Translations under genes and position numbers: made by a program
The notes under the pieces: generated by a model
What the model was told of the DNA's origin: nothing
Databases searched by the model: none
Seen by the model: the letters and a program-made list of their open reading frames with translations, nothing else
In this document: positions 26,885 to 35,922 of the stretch, piece by piece
Layout: each line of letters begins with the position of its first letter
Numbering within the stretch: position 1 is the stretch's first letter
Assembly (NCBI GenBank): GCA_965365545.1
Contig: CBDUCB010000001.1
Coordinates: forward strand, 10,152-74,151
Reading direction: 5' to 3'
Length of the DNA: 64,000 bases
DNA from: Roseobacter sp965365545
GTDB taxonomy: Bacteria > Pseudomonadota > Alphaproteobacteria > Rhodobacterales > Rhodobacteraceae

Positions 26885-27433
26885 ATGGAACAGAATATTA
26901 TCAACGCGTTGCGCCGGATCAACCGGGCTGTTGCCCTGATTGTGGGGATCATGCTCTTTGCCTGCGCCGGCATAGTGTTGCTTGATATAATTCTGCGCCG
27001 TCTGGGGTCGTCTCTGGGGGGAACAGACGAGATCAGCGGTTATGTCATGGCCATTGCCACCTCATGGGGCATGGCCTTTACGCTCCTTGAACTGGGTCAT
27101 GTGCGCATCGACCTGTTGCGATCGCGGGCGGGAGAGTTTGTCCGCTCGCTGTTTGACGTCTTCTCCATGATCGTGCTCAGCGCCGTAATTGTTATGATCG
27201 CCGTCAAAGCCTGGCCTGTGGTGGAGCGTTCGCTGACCAACGGATCGCGCGCGAACACGCCGCTCGAAACCCCGCTGATCTGGGTGCAGACACCGTGGTT
27301 TGCGGGCTGGGTGTGGTTTGCTGTGGTCTCCTGCGTATTGACCCTCGTCGCACTGTCGCTGACGCTCAAAGGGCGCCACGGCGAGGTTGAAACGGCGGTC
27401 GGTGCCTTTGCTGAACAGGATATGCTGCAATGA
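26885..27433 (+). CDS. TRAP transporter small permease (DctQ family)
   Basis: A 182-residue four-helix membrane protein. Typical DctQ motifs are VLLDIILRRLGSSLGGTDEISGYVMAIATSWGMAF in helices 1-2 and HVRIDLLRSR in the following loop. Its stop overlaps the dctM start by four bases (ATGA), so DctQ and DctM are made together and form the membrane part of the importer. Confidence 0.93.
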   Translation: MEQNIINALRRINRAVALIVGIMLFACAGIVLLDIILRRLGSSLGGTDEISGYVMAIATSWGMAFTLLELGHVRIDLLRSRAGEFVRSLFDVFSMIVLSAVIVMIAVKAWPVVERSLTNGSRANTPLETPLIWVQTPWFAGWVWFAVVSCVLTLVALSLTLKGRHGEVETAVGAFAEQDMLQ

Positions 27434-28713
27434 TCGGATCTGTTGCCGCGGGGCTGCTGGGCCTGCTTACACTGTCAATTCCTGTCGGGATCGTGCTTTT
27501 TCTGCTCGGCTTCGGGGTGGATAGCTTCTTTTCGGCTTTCCCGTTGACGCGCGGGCTCGGCAACATGGTCTGGTCGGCATCAAATTCAGCGACGCTGATC
27601 GCGATCCCCTTCTTTGTTCTGCTCGGCGAAATACTGGTGCGCAGCGGCGTGGCCACCCGCACCTATGCCGCGCTCGACCGGTGGGTGAGCTGGCTGCCCG
27701 GGGGGCTGGTGCACGCCAACATTGCCACAGCCACTATGTTTTCCGCGACCTCCGGATCATCCGTCGCAACAGCTGCAACCGTGGCGACCGTCGCGATGCC
27801 GCAGGCGGAAAAACTGGGTTATGATCCGCGGCTGTTTTCCGGCGCCATTGCCGCAGGCGGCACGCTTGGGATTATGATCCCGCCGTCCATCAACCTCATC
27901 GTCTATGGGTTTCTGACGCAGTCCTCTATCCCGCAACTGTTCCTCGCGGGCCTGTTGCCGGGCCTCGGTCTCGCACTGGCGTTTATGGTGATCACTGTAC
28001 TTTTGTGTATGCTCAGACCTTCTCTGGGCGGGGTGCGCCGCACCTTTCCGTTCGCTCAGATGATGCGCGCGCTGGTGGATCTTATTCCGATCCTGCTGCT
28101 TTTTGGCCTGATTGTCGGGTCGATCTACAAAGGCTGGGCTACACCGACTGAAGCGGCCTCCGTGGGAGTGGCCGGCGCGCTGCTGATCGCGTTCTTTTTT
28201 GGCGGTGTTTCGTTTGACATGCTGGGCCAGAGCGTACTCGGGACCGTGAAAATTACCTCGATGATCATGCTGATCGTGATCGGCGCATCATTTCTTAATT
28301 TCACGCTGGCCTCTGCAGGACTGGGGCGCGAACTGACTGATTTCATGAACGGTCTGGGATTGACACCTCTGGGGACGATCATGGTGGTGGTGGTTCTTTA
28401 TATCGTGCTTGGCTTTTTCATCGAAACCCTGTCACTCATGGTGGTGACCATTCCGATTATCGTGCCGCTTGTGGTCGCGCAGGGGTATGATCCGATCTGG
28501 TTCGGGATCCTGATGATTGTGCTCATCGAGATGGCACTGATCACACCGCCGGTCGGGCTGAACCTTTATGTGGTCCAGGGGGCCCGTAAGTCAGGCACGC
28601 TGTCCGAGGTCATGGTGGGCACAATTCCTTACGTGGTCGCCATGCTTGTGATGGTTTTTGCGCTGATCGCCTTTCCGTCAATCGCATTGTTCCTGCCGCA
28701 GGCCCTGCAGTAA
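27430..28713 (+). CDS. TRAP transporter large permease (DctM family)
   Basis: A 427-residue membrane protein with about twelve helices, the sodium-driven channel of the TRAP importer. Motifs include PFFVLLGEILVRSGVATRTYAALDRWVSWLPGGLVHANIATATMF, FSATSGSSVATAATVATVAMPQ and GTLGIMIPPSINLIVYG. It ends the operon hydro-lyase-dctP-dctQ-dctM. About 240 bases without a clear gene follow. Confidence 0.95.
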   Translation: MIGSVAAGLLGLLTLSIPVGIVLFLLGFGVDSFFSAFPLTRGLGNMVWSASNSATLIAIPFFVLLGEILVRSGVATRTYAALDRWVSWLPGGLVHANIATATMFSATSGSSVATAATVATVAMPQAEKLGYDPRLFSGAIAAGGTLGIMIPPSINLIVYGFLTQSSIPQLFLAGLLPGLGLALAFMVITVLLCMLRPSLGGVRRTFPFAQMMRALVDLIPILLLFGLIVGSIYKGWATPTEAASVGVAGALLIAFFFGGVSFDMLGQSVLGTVKITSMIMLIVIGASFLNFTLASAGLGRELTDFMNGLGLTPLGTIMVVVVLYIVLGFFIETLSLMVVTIPIIVPLVVAQGYDPIWFGILMIVLIEMALITPPVGLNLYVVQGARKSGTLSEVMVGTIPYVVAMLVMVFALIAFPSIALFLPQALQ

Positions 28714-28743
28714 AAGCCGGGTTTTCTTTGTAGGAGCGTCGAC

Positions 28744-28872
28744 GTGCCGTTTGAGAGCGGCGAAGCATCGGACGTTCGGGTCGTTCCGGACGCCGGTGCC
28801 TTGCAGCCCACGGGATTTGCCGGCGCAAGCATATCGGTGCCTTTCGCTGCTGTCCGGCGCTCGGGCGGATAA
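28744..28872 (+). CDS. Possible small protein downstream of dctM
   Basis: A 42-codon frame with a GTG start, placed 7 bases after a good AGGAG, directly behind dctM. The product (starting MPFESGEASDVRVV) matches no family I know and has no membrane segment. It could be a chance frame or the remnant of a longer gene. Confidence 0.2.
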   Translation: MPFESGEASDVRVVPDAGALQPTGFAGASISVPFAAVRRSGG

Positions 28873-28957
28873 AGGAAGAACAAATTGCAACCGGGCATAC
28901 CGGCATTAATACCACTTGCCCGCGAAAGTATACAGATGCTGTGCAGTATGGCCAGGC

Positions 28958-31309
28958 TTACGCCGCTTGCTGATCGCCGGTATGTGTTTCTGCCGGCAGT
29001 TTCGGCCACTCCACAAAGAAACGGCAGCCGTTTCCCGGCGAAGACTCCAGCGAAATATTTCCTCCGGCAAGCGTGACAGTTTTCTGAACAATTGCGAGCC
29101 CCATACCGCTGCCTTCCACTTCATCGCGCGGTCTGAGCGTTTGAAACATTCCGAAAATACGTTCATGGTATTTCGGGTCAATGCCGGGCCCGTCGTCTTC
29201 GACGCAGAAAAGATGCGCCTCATCTTTATCCCTGACTGACAACCGGATTGTGCCACAGGAATTTTCCGCGTGCTTCACCGCATTCCGCACAAGATTGAGA
29301 AGAACCGTCAGCAGCGGCGTCGCGTTGACATGCACCGTGTTGAGGCTCTGGTCCAGAACCACGGTGAAGCTTTCCGGGACCGCTGCAAGATCGATCACCT
29401 CGGCGGCCAGCTGCCGGCCCGAGACAAGGCGCGATCCAGCTTCGGTACGACCGATCCTGGCGTGTTCCAGCAGATCGTGAAGCAGCATCGACATGCGGCT
29501 CACACGGTTGCGCAGCAGATCAAAACTTTCTCGGGACTCGTCGGTCAGTACCGGGCCCAGATCTTCTTCAATCCACTGCGACGTCTGCTCGATAGCAAGC
29601 AGTGGGGCTTTCAGATCGTGAGACGCGATATAGGCAAAAGCGTCAAGCTCGCTGTTGGAGCGCGCGAGATCCGCATTGGTCATTTCAAGCTGCGCCACAA
29701 GTTCTTTTGCTTTGCGCGTGTGTGCCATCTCGATTTCGACGAGACGCTGGTTTTGCGCCGCATCCCGCTGGTGCATCAGTCTTGCCCGGTGCTGAAACGC
29801 AGCATAGGTGCCAAGCACCAGCAGACCCGCCAGAGTGGCGACAGCGATCTGTGAAAGACGCTGATCGGAAATGAGCGGCTTCGGGCCGAACCATTCCATC
29901 TGCAGATCACGGTACTCATCTGATGCAAGATATCCCGGGATCACGACGTTCAGCCTCTCGCGTACATCACCAAGTCCGAAGCGCAGCGCCGGAGCGCGCT
30001 GTCCGGAGAAAAGCGGCGGGCGGACTTCCTGCGTCGCGTCCTCAAGGCCACCTTCTCTGGCAGCGGTCCGCAGAACACTGGCGATGTTGACGGCGGCACG
30101 TATCTCACCCGCAGCCAGCGCGCCCATCATGCCAGTGACGTCTGAATAGATGACAAGATCAATGTCTCCTGCGGCTTCCAGCCTCCGCCGGGCGATATTT
30201 ACATCTACTACTCCGACCCGTTCATTGGCCAGATCCTCCAGCGACTGCGGCCGGAAGCTGTCATCCGCCCTTACGAAAGCCGAGACGGTATATGCGCTCG
30301 TTGGCAATGCAAACTCCATCCGGCGCGCGCGTTCCGGCGTCACACCGGCCTGCGGAAGTATGTCGTAAGTTCCGGCACGGGGACCCGCGGCAAAGGCGTC
30401 GCTGGTGATCGGCACAAAGCGCAGCGAGAGGCCGGCGCGCTTACCCAGTGCACGCAACGCTTCGACGGAAAATCCGGTCAGAGTGCCGTCTTCCCCGATC
30501 ACCTGAAAGGGTGGAAAATGGGTCACACCGACAGTCAGCAGATCCGGAGGCCCTGAGGCTGGTACCAGTCCCCACTGCTGGCGCAGGAGTTCAAGCTCAC
30601 CTGAGGCTGAAAGGTCAGACACTGCTGTATTTATGAGCGGCATGAGTTCAGAACGCGAGCCGTGCAGCGCTACAACGCGGTCAAAGGTCTGAAGGGGTCC
30701 GTCAACAACGGCGACCCTGTGATCAATCCGTTTCAGGCGCATATTGTGGAAGAACGGATCGCCGATCACAACAAGCGCATCTGTCAGTCCGGCAAGAAGC
30801 GCGTGCAGACCGTCCGGCCCGCTCTCGTGAGCGATAATCTGGTGGCCGGCGAGTTTTTCGTGGGCTGCGAACGCCATTCGCTGGCTCTCAACGACGCCAA
30901 TGCGTTTTGCACTGCCGTCATTCAGGGCAAAGCCGGCGCGGTCTTCGATCCGCACCACAAGATAGTGTGCGGATTGCGCGACGGGCTCCGAATATATGTT
31001 GGTCGCATTGAGGACACCAAGACGGGTGACGCCCGCAAGCATATGAACTTCGCCCTCTGCCTGCGCACTGATCGCGTCCCACATGGTGGCATAGCGCCTG
31101 AATTCGATATCAAGACCAGCACGTTCAGCTATGCGCGTCGCCAGATTTCCGAAAAACCCGTCAGGGGTGCCGGTTTCTGTTTCCTCGTAAAATCCGGGCA
31201 CAGGTGCCCATCCCACCAAGACCACCTCGGCCTGCGCGGAAGGTCCGGCAAGAACCGCGCAAAGGGCAAAGGTGACCTGTCGGAGGGTCGGGAATGGCAT
31301 ATCGGTCAC
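28958..31309 (-). CDS. Sensor histidine kinase with two periplasmic SBP domains
   Basis: A 783-residue membrane kinase. After a signal-like N-terminus come two tandem bacterial extracellular solute-binding family 3 domains (about residues 28-260 and 262-485; the second starts LLTVGVTHFPPFQVIGEDG), one membrane helix (about 493-513), a coiled linker, a HisKA domain with H564 in FAYIASHDLKAPL, and an HATPase domain with NLVRNAVKHAE, VEDDGPGID and GSGMGLAIVQK. Such tandem-SBP kinases resemble BvgS/EvgS sensors but here lack receiver and Hpt domains. No response regulator gene is adjacent. It faces the TRAP operon convergently. Confidence 0.9.
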   Translation of the reverse strand: MTDMPFPTLRQVTFALCAVLAGPSAQAEVVLVGWAPVPGFYEETETGTPDGFFGNLATRIAERAGLDIEFRRYATMWDAISAQAEGEVHMLAGVTRLGVLNATNIYSEPVAQSAHYLVVRIEDRAGFALNDGSAKRIGVVESQRMAFAAHEKLAGHQIIAHESGPDGLHALLAGLTDALVVIGDPFFHNMRLKRIDHRVAVVDGPLQTFDRVVALHGSRSELMPLINTAVSDLSASGELELLRQQWGLVPASGPPDLLTVGVTHFPPFQVIGEDGTLTGFSVEALRALGKRAGLSLRFVPITSDAFAAGPRAGTYDILPQAGVTPERARRMEFALPTSAYTVSAFVRADDSFRPQSLEDLANERVGVVDVNIARRRLEAAGDIDLVIYSDVTGMMGALAAGEIRAAVNIASVLRTAAREGGLEDATQEVRPPLFSGQRAPALRFGLGDVRERLNVVIPGYLASDEYRDLQMEWFGPKPLISDQRLSQIAVATLAGLLVLGTYAAFQHRARLMHQRDAAQNQRLVEIEMAHTRKAKELVAQLEMTNADLARSNSELDAFAYIASHDLKAPLLAIEQTSQWIEEDLGPVLTDESRESFDLLRNRVSRMSMLLHDLLEHARIGRTEAGSRLVSGRQLAAEVIDLAAVPESFTVVLDQSLNTVHVNATPLLTVLLNLVRNAVKHAENSCGTIRLSVRDKDEAHLFCVEDDGPGIDPKYHERIFGMFQTLRPRDEVEGSGMGLAIVQKTVTLAGGNISLESSPGNGCRFFVEWPKLPAETHTGDQQAA

Positions 31310-31522
31310 TCTTAAGCGATTTACAGGTCACAGGGTGCTGACTGTAGCGACCCGTGATTGCAAAATGATTAAACAGCGCAGGATCGGCCCCTGGCGACGA
31401 TGTTTCCGGGACACAGACAGGCATGTTAGCAGGAGCGGCCCCTGCAGTACGGGGTGTGTCCGGAGCGACCCGGACAAAGCCCTCTGTCATCGCTGGTGCG
31501 TGAAGTTAAACGGCGCCGCCGT

Positions 31523-32404
31523 TCAGGATTGCAAAGCCGTTTCGGCAGCCCGGCTTTCCGCAGTGACGGGGCTTGCGCAGATGCCGATACCCTCGATTTC
31601 GACCTCGATGGTCTCGCCCGGGCGCAACCACCGGGGCGGCGTTTTCGCGTGTCCCACACCTGGCGGTGTCCCAAGGGCGATGAGATCACCGGGGGCGAGG
31701 GTCGTATAGCCGGAGATGATCGAAATGGCCTGTGCCGCGGACCAGATCATATTGCCCGTGTCGGACCGCTGCAGAATCTCATCCCCCACCCGGCTTTCAA
31801 TGCGCAGACCGCGCGCGCCTTCGGGCAGCTCATCAGGCGTGACCACGACCGGCCCGATGGCACCGGTGTTGTCGAAGTTTTTGCCCGGCGTCCACTGATG
31901 CGTTTTACGCTGGTAATCACGCACGGATCCGTCGTTGAACACAGTATAGCCAAAGATATGTTCCAGGGCGGTTTCCTCTGAGATGTGCCGGCCGCCCTTG
32001 CCGATGATCAGCATCAGTTCGGCCTCGTAATCCAGTTTGTCAGAGCAGTCAGGCCGGATCATCGGCGCGCCTGCGGGCATTACGGATTTCGGCCCCCGCA
32101 TGAAAAGTGCCGGATAGTCCGGAATGTCATACCCGCCTTCGCGGATATGCTCGACGTAGTTCAGGCCCAGACAGATGATCGCTCCGGGGCGTGTCACGGG
32201 AAGGGCGGGGGTGATTTCTGAGACCGCAACCGGGTCACCGGGTTCATCAAGGCCTGCCAGACTGTCGCGCAGATCACTGCCTGAGGCGAGCGCCGTCAGG
32301 TCTGTCCCGATGGCAGGCAGAGCCCGCGTCAGGTTCCACGCGCTTGTACCTTTGACCGCAAAGACGGCCTGCTCCTTTCCGATGGTACCGACCAGAAACC
32401 GCAT
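31523..32404 (-). CDS. Fumarylacetoacetate hydrolase family protein (long form)
   Basis: A 293-residue FAH-superfamily protein with the C-terminal catalytic fold: CLGLNYVEHIREGGYDIPDYPALFMRG, DYEAELMLIIGKGGRHI with metal-binding acids, and GDLIALGTPPGVGHAK. Members hydrolyse or isomerise beta-diketo or acylpyruvate acids in aromatic catabolism. Start 32404 matches the family N-terminus. It is the last gene of the ABC-importer operon, 83 bases after the second permease, so it probably acts on a breakdown product of the imported compound. Confidence 0.92.
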   Translation of the reverse strand: MRFLVGTIGKEQAVFAVKGTSAWNLTRALPAIGTDLTALASGSDLRDSLAGLDEPGDPVAVSEITPALPVTRPGAIICLGLNYVEHIREGGYDIPDYPALFMRGPKSVMPAGAPMIRPDCSDKLDYEAELMLIIGKGGRHISEETALEHIFGYTVFNDGSVRDYQRKTHQWTPGKNFDNTGAIGPVVVTPDELPEGARGLRIESRVGDEILQRSDTGNMIWSAAQAISIISGYTTLAPGDLIALGTPPGVGHAKTPPRWLRPGETIEVEIEGIGICASPVTAESRAAETALQS

Positions 32405-32487
32405 TTTATTCTCCGAAAAAGGGGGAAAGCAGGACGCAGCGCCTGTCGGGTTGCCCGGACGGGAAACGCACGCCACAGATCAGGGTG

Positions 32488-33240
32488 CTAACGCGATGCC
32501 GCGTAGTAGGAGACGCGCCGCTCCAGATAAGCGAGGAACTCTGACAGCGAAAAGGCGAGGGCAAAGAGCACGATCAGAACAGCCCAGAAATGCGACATCA
32601 TGAAGTTGTTCGAATAGAGTTCGAAGAGCGCACCGAAGCCCACGATAGAAATCAGCAGTTGTCCGATGATCACACCTTTGACCGCGCGGATCACGCCAAT
32701 GCGGATGCCACCGAGAATCTCGGGCATGGCGGCCCAGAGATAGACCTTGAAAAAGGCATCCAGCGGGCTCGCCCCGAAACAACGCGCCATATCAACCAGG
32801 GACCGGTTGATCTGTTTCACGCCTGCGCGGGAATTAAGGATGATGATCCAGATGGCGAAAAGCGTTGTGGTGATGATTATGGATTTCATTCCAAAGCCGA
32901 AAAGCACCATAAGAACCGGCACAAGAGCGGTTAGCGGTGCACTGAGGAAAATATTGACCCAGGGCAGAATGAGCTCATCGAGAAGACGGCTTTTGCCGAT
33001 CATAATTCCCACCGGGACGCCGATCACAATGGCAAAAAACACCCCTGCTATAAAGGCATAGGCGGTTTCATACATCGCCTTCTGAAACGCTGCCGTCCCG
33101 ATCACATTGTAAAGCGTGACAAGGACCTCAGAGAGCGGTGGGATAAAGAATGTCCAGCCGGTCTGGCCTACGATTTCCCAAAGCAGTCCCCAGAGCAAAA
33201 GTGACGACATGACGGGCAGTTTGTATCCGTAAACGGTCAT
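32488..33240 (-). CDS. ABC transporter permease (TauC/SsuC-like), second
   Basis: A 250-residue permease with about six helices and the EAA-loop region LVDMARCFGASPLDAFFKVYLWAAMPEILGGIRIG near residue 165. It belongs to the taurine/sulfonate/pyrimidine-precursor importer permeases. It starts five bases after the ATPase gene. It differs clearly from the other permease of this operon (34033-34794), so the transporter likely uses a heterodimeric channel. Confidence 0.92.
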   Translation of the reverse strand: MTVYGYKLPVMSSLLLWGLLWEIVGQTGWTFFIPPLSEVLVTLYNVIGTAAFQKAMYETAYAFIAGVFFAIVIGVPVGIMIGKSRLLDELILPWVNIFLSAPLTALVPVLMVLFGFGMKSIIITTTLFAIWIIILNSRAGVKQINRSLVDMARCFGASPLDAFFKVYLWAAMPEILGGIRIGVIRAVKGVIIGQLLISIVGFGALFELYSNNFMMSHFWAVLIVLFALAFSLSEFLAYLERRVSYYAASR

Positions 33241-33245
33241 CGGTG

Positions 33246-34046
33246 TTACTCCACATAATTCCGAAGTGAGGCCCAGATCTGGTCCACGATGTCGAGATAT
33301 TCAGGCGAGCGACGGATGTTATCCACACCGGTCCCCCGGAAGCTGGTGGGCCGGATGATCTCCGAGACGCGGCTGGGGCGCGGCAGCAGGATTGCGATCT
33401 GGTCAGAGACATAAACGGCCTCTTCAATCGAGTGGGTCACAAAGATAAAGGTCTTGTTCTCTGTGCGCACCAGTTCCAGCATATCCTCCTGAAATTTGCG
33501 CCTGTTCTGCTCATCTACTGCCGAGAAAGGCTCGTCCAGCAGCAGAACCTGAGCGTCCACCGACAGGGCGCGCGCAAGGCCCACACGCTGGCGCATTCCG
33601 CCAGAAAGCTCATGCGGATAGGCATGCTCAAAACCACCGAGACCGACGCTTTTGATATAGCGTTCCGCGACAGCTTCACGCTCTGATTTCGCGACACCGC
33701 GCAGCTCAAGCCCGAATGACACATTGCGCAGCACACTGGCCCACGGCAGCAAGGCAAAATCCTGAAAGACAAAGGAACGGTCAGGACCGGGACCGGTTAC
33801 TGTTTTACCTTCGATGATGATCTCGCCTGATGTGGGTTCCAGCAGGCCCGCGATGATCTTAAGCAGCGTGGTCTTGCCGCAACCCGAAGGACCGAGCAGC
33901 GAGGTCAGCTGCCCGCGCGGGAACTCAAGCGACAGATCCTTCAGCGCTTCGACTTCGCCGTAGTTTTTGCTGACGTTCCGGACGGAAACCGCGGATTCGT
34001 GTTCGATGGGCTCAGCCTTATCAAAGGCATTATTAGTCTGAGACAT
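33246..34046 (-). CDS. ABC transporter ATP-binding protein (TauB/SsuB-like)
   Basis: A 266-residue ATPase with Walker A LLGPSGCGKTTLLK, signature LSGGMRQRVGLARAL, Walker B VLLLDEPFSAVDEQ and H-loop FVTHSIEEAVYV. It supplies energy for the importer. The ATG at 34046 lies inside the end of the upstream permease gene, a 14-base overlap; a GTG at 34052 or TTG at 34067 is also possible. Confidence 0.94.
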   Translation of the reverse strand: MSQTNNAFDKAEPIEHESAVSVRNVSKNYGEVEALKDLSLEFPRGQLTSLLGPSGCGKTTLLKIIAGLLEPTSGEIIIEGKTVTGPGPDRSFVFQDFALLPWASVLRNVSFGLELRGVAKSEREAVAERYIKSVGLGGFEHAYPHELSGGMRQRVGLARALSVDAQVLLLDEPFSAVDEQNRRKFQEDMLELVRTENKTFIFVTHSIEEAVYVSDQIAILLPRPSRVSEIIRPTSFRGTGVDNIRRSPEYLDIVDQIWASLRNYVE

Positions 34047-34794
34047 AACCACGGTTGTTCCCTTCAAAGAGTGTGTTTTCTATTCTTTCCAGCAGGTTCA
34101 GGAAAAGAACCGCGAGCAGAATGATGGAGAAGATCGCGGCATACATGCTGGGATAATCCGCGATGGACCGGCTGTAGGTGATGATATCGCCAACGCCGGT
34201 GGGGGTGATTTTCAGCTCCGACAGGATGGCGCCGATGAAACCCGCGGAAATCCCCAGTCGCAGGCCGGAAAAGATAACCGGCGAGGCGGCCGGAATGATG
34301 ATCTTGAGGATGATGTCCCGGTCGGAGGCCAGAAATGATCTGCCCATATCCTTGATATTGGAGGGCGTATTCCGCACGGCGCCGGCGGTGTTCAGAACAA
34401 TTACAGGCATGGCCATGATGCAGACCACAAAGACTTTGGACGTCAGACCGATGCCGTAGGCCATTACAAGGATCGGGATCAGGGCGGCCAGCGGTGCTGC
34501 CTGCATCACGATGAAAATCGGCGAAAAGAGCCACTCAAATCGTTGACTCAGTCCGACCCAGAGACCGATCACAATGCCTGAGGTTGCCGAGATTGCGATG
34601 CCGATCGCGAGCGGTTTCAGTGTTTCCGCGTAGGCCACGAAAATCGACCCGTCGAATGTCATCGCCAAAAGCGCGGACATGGATTCGATAAAGGTCGGAA
34701 AGGCATAGCTCACAGGAATGCGGCCGGCGATTTCCCAGGCACCGAATACGATCACGGCAGACAGGATTTTCAGATAGAAGGAACGGTTCTGCAT
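34033..34794 (-). CDS. ABC transporter permease (TauC/SsuC-like), first
   Basis: A 253-residue permease with about six helices and the EAA-like loop SNIKDMGRSFLASDRDIILKIIIPAASPVIFSGLRLG. The gene order is receptor, permease, ATPase, second permease. It follows the receptor gene by 72 bases that hold a strong hairpin, and its end overlaps the ATPase gene. Confidence 0.92.
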   Translation of the reverse strand: MQNRSFYLKILSAVIVFGAWEIAGRIPVSYAFPTFIESMSALLAMTFDGSIFVAYAETLKPLAIGIAISATSGIVIGLWVGLSQRFEWLFSPIFIVMQAAPLAALIPILVMAYGIGLTSKVFVVCIMAMPVIVLNTAGAVRNTPSNIKDMGRSFLASDRDIILKIIIPAASPVIFSGLRLGISAGFIGAILSELKITPTGVGDIITYSRSIADYPSMYAAIFSIILLAVLFLNLLERIENTLFEGNNRGYVSD

Positions 34795-34826
34795 GTCAGA
34801 CTTCCGCTTATTTCAGGTGGTAGTAT

Positions 34827-34858
34827 CCGGGCCGCGCGCAAAGCGTGGCGCGACCCGG
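34827..34858 (-). other. Intercistronic hairpin after the ABC receptor gene
   Basis: CCGGG-C-CGCGC pairs with GCGCG-A-CCCGG around a 10-base loop, with one internal mismatch. It lies just downstream of the substrate-binding protein stop. Such hairpins often protect the receptor mRNA from decay and reduce read-through into permease genes. Confidence 0.6.
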
Positions 34859-34866
34859 TTTTCGGT

Positions 34867-35844
34867 TCAGTTGCTCATGGCCGCATCGAGCGGGGCAAGG
34901 TACCAGAAGTCCTCGATGTTGAGCTCGGAGGGATCGCCTTCAAGCTGCCCGGCCGCCGAATACCACTCCATGTCCGCCTGTGCCGCTTTGCGACCACCAC
35001 CGTTGGGATCATAAAGGCCCCCTTCGACAGCTGCGGAATAAAACTCATCCAGACCAGCCAGCAGTTCCGCCGGCAACTGCCCGATAGGGCCGTCAGGATT
35101 GGTCTCGCGGGCGATAATAGAAGGGTCTTCGGACATATCCTGCCAGACGCTGACAAGAGCATCGACGAAAATGCCGACCTGTTCTTCGTTCTCCTTGATC
35201 CAGTCAAGATTGGCAAAGAGCGCTTCATCACTCGCGTCGACCTCGAACATCGGCAGAACATTAAAGTCATCGCCGGCCTGTTTCATGATCTTGTTCTTGT
35301 TGGACAGATCAATGATCGTCGCGTCCGTCTGACCGGAAATCAGGGCCACCACACGGTTGGCCGAGCCGGGCACATAAGACCTTTCCCCGAATTTGATGCC
35401 GACCTTATCCTCGATGACATTGGCGATGGAATCCGTGCCGCCGCCGCGCGAGTGCAGCAGGATCGGCTGACCGTCGAGGTCTTTCAGTTCACTGTAGGCT
35501 TTGGATGTGACCGGGAAAAACTTCAGCTTGGAGAGCTGAAAGATAATGCGGATCGGTGCTTTGGATCGCTGCATGGCAGAGTAAGGCGTGCCAAAACCGA
35601 TATTCATCTGACCGCTGAGCACCGCCTGAATTGCCAGTTCTTCATCGGAGAAGGCCGTCCATTCGTAATCGAGACCGTTCGCCTTGGCGCGGTCAAGCGC
35701 CACAAAAAACGCGGCAAGCTCGTCAGACGGTGTCTCTGCGAGAGCGATCTTCAGTTTTTCGGCTGACGCCGTGCCCGCCATAAGCGATGCGGCGAGGGGA
35801 ACTGCCACAGCAAGTCCCGCGATTTTTTTCATCAGTGTTCTCAT
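34867..35844 (-). CDS. ABC transporter substrate-binding protein (NMT1/TauA-like)
   Basis: A 325-residue periplasmic receptor with a signal peptide (about residues 1-28, ending TASA-EK). The fold resembles NMT1/THI5/TauA receptors: LKIALAETPSDELAAFFVALDRAKANGLDYEW and NIGFGTPYSAMQRSK near residue 75. The start at 35844 follows AGGGAGG. It is the first structural gene of the importer operon, 78 bases after the FCD regulator. Ligand unknown; the related families bind sulfonates, pyrimidines or aromatic acids. Confidence 0.9.
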   Translation of the reverse strand: MRTLMKKIAGLAVAVPLAASLMAGTASAEKLKIALAETPSDELAAFFVALDRAKANGLDYEWTAFSDEELAIQAVLSGQMNIGFGTPYSAMQRSKAPIRIIFQLSKLKFFPVTSKAYSELKDLDGQPILLHSRGGGTDSIANVIEDKVGIKFGERSYVPGSANRVVALISGQTDATIIDLSNKNKIMKQAGDDFNVLPMFEVDASDEALFANLDWIKENEEQVGIFVDALVSVWQDMSEDPSIIARETNPDGPIGQLPAELLAGLDEFYSAAVEGGLYDPNGGGRKAAQADMEWYSAAGQLEGDPSELNIEDFWYLAPLDAAMSN

Positions 35845-35922
35845 TTTTTCCTCCCTGAGAATACAACTCTTATGGTTTTTGTTTGCCTGCGTTGTCTGTT
35901 GTGCCCGCTCTCCTGACCGTGC

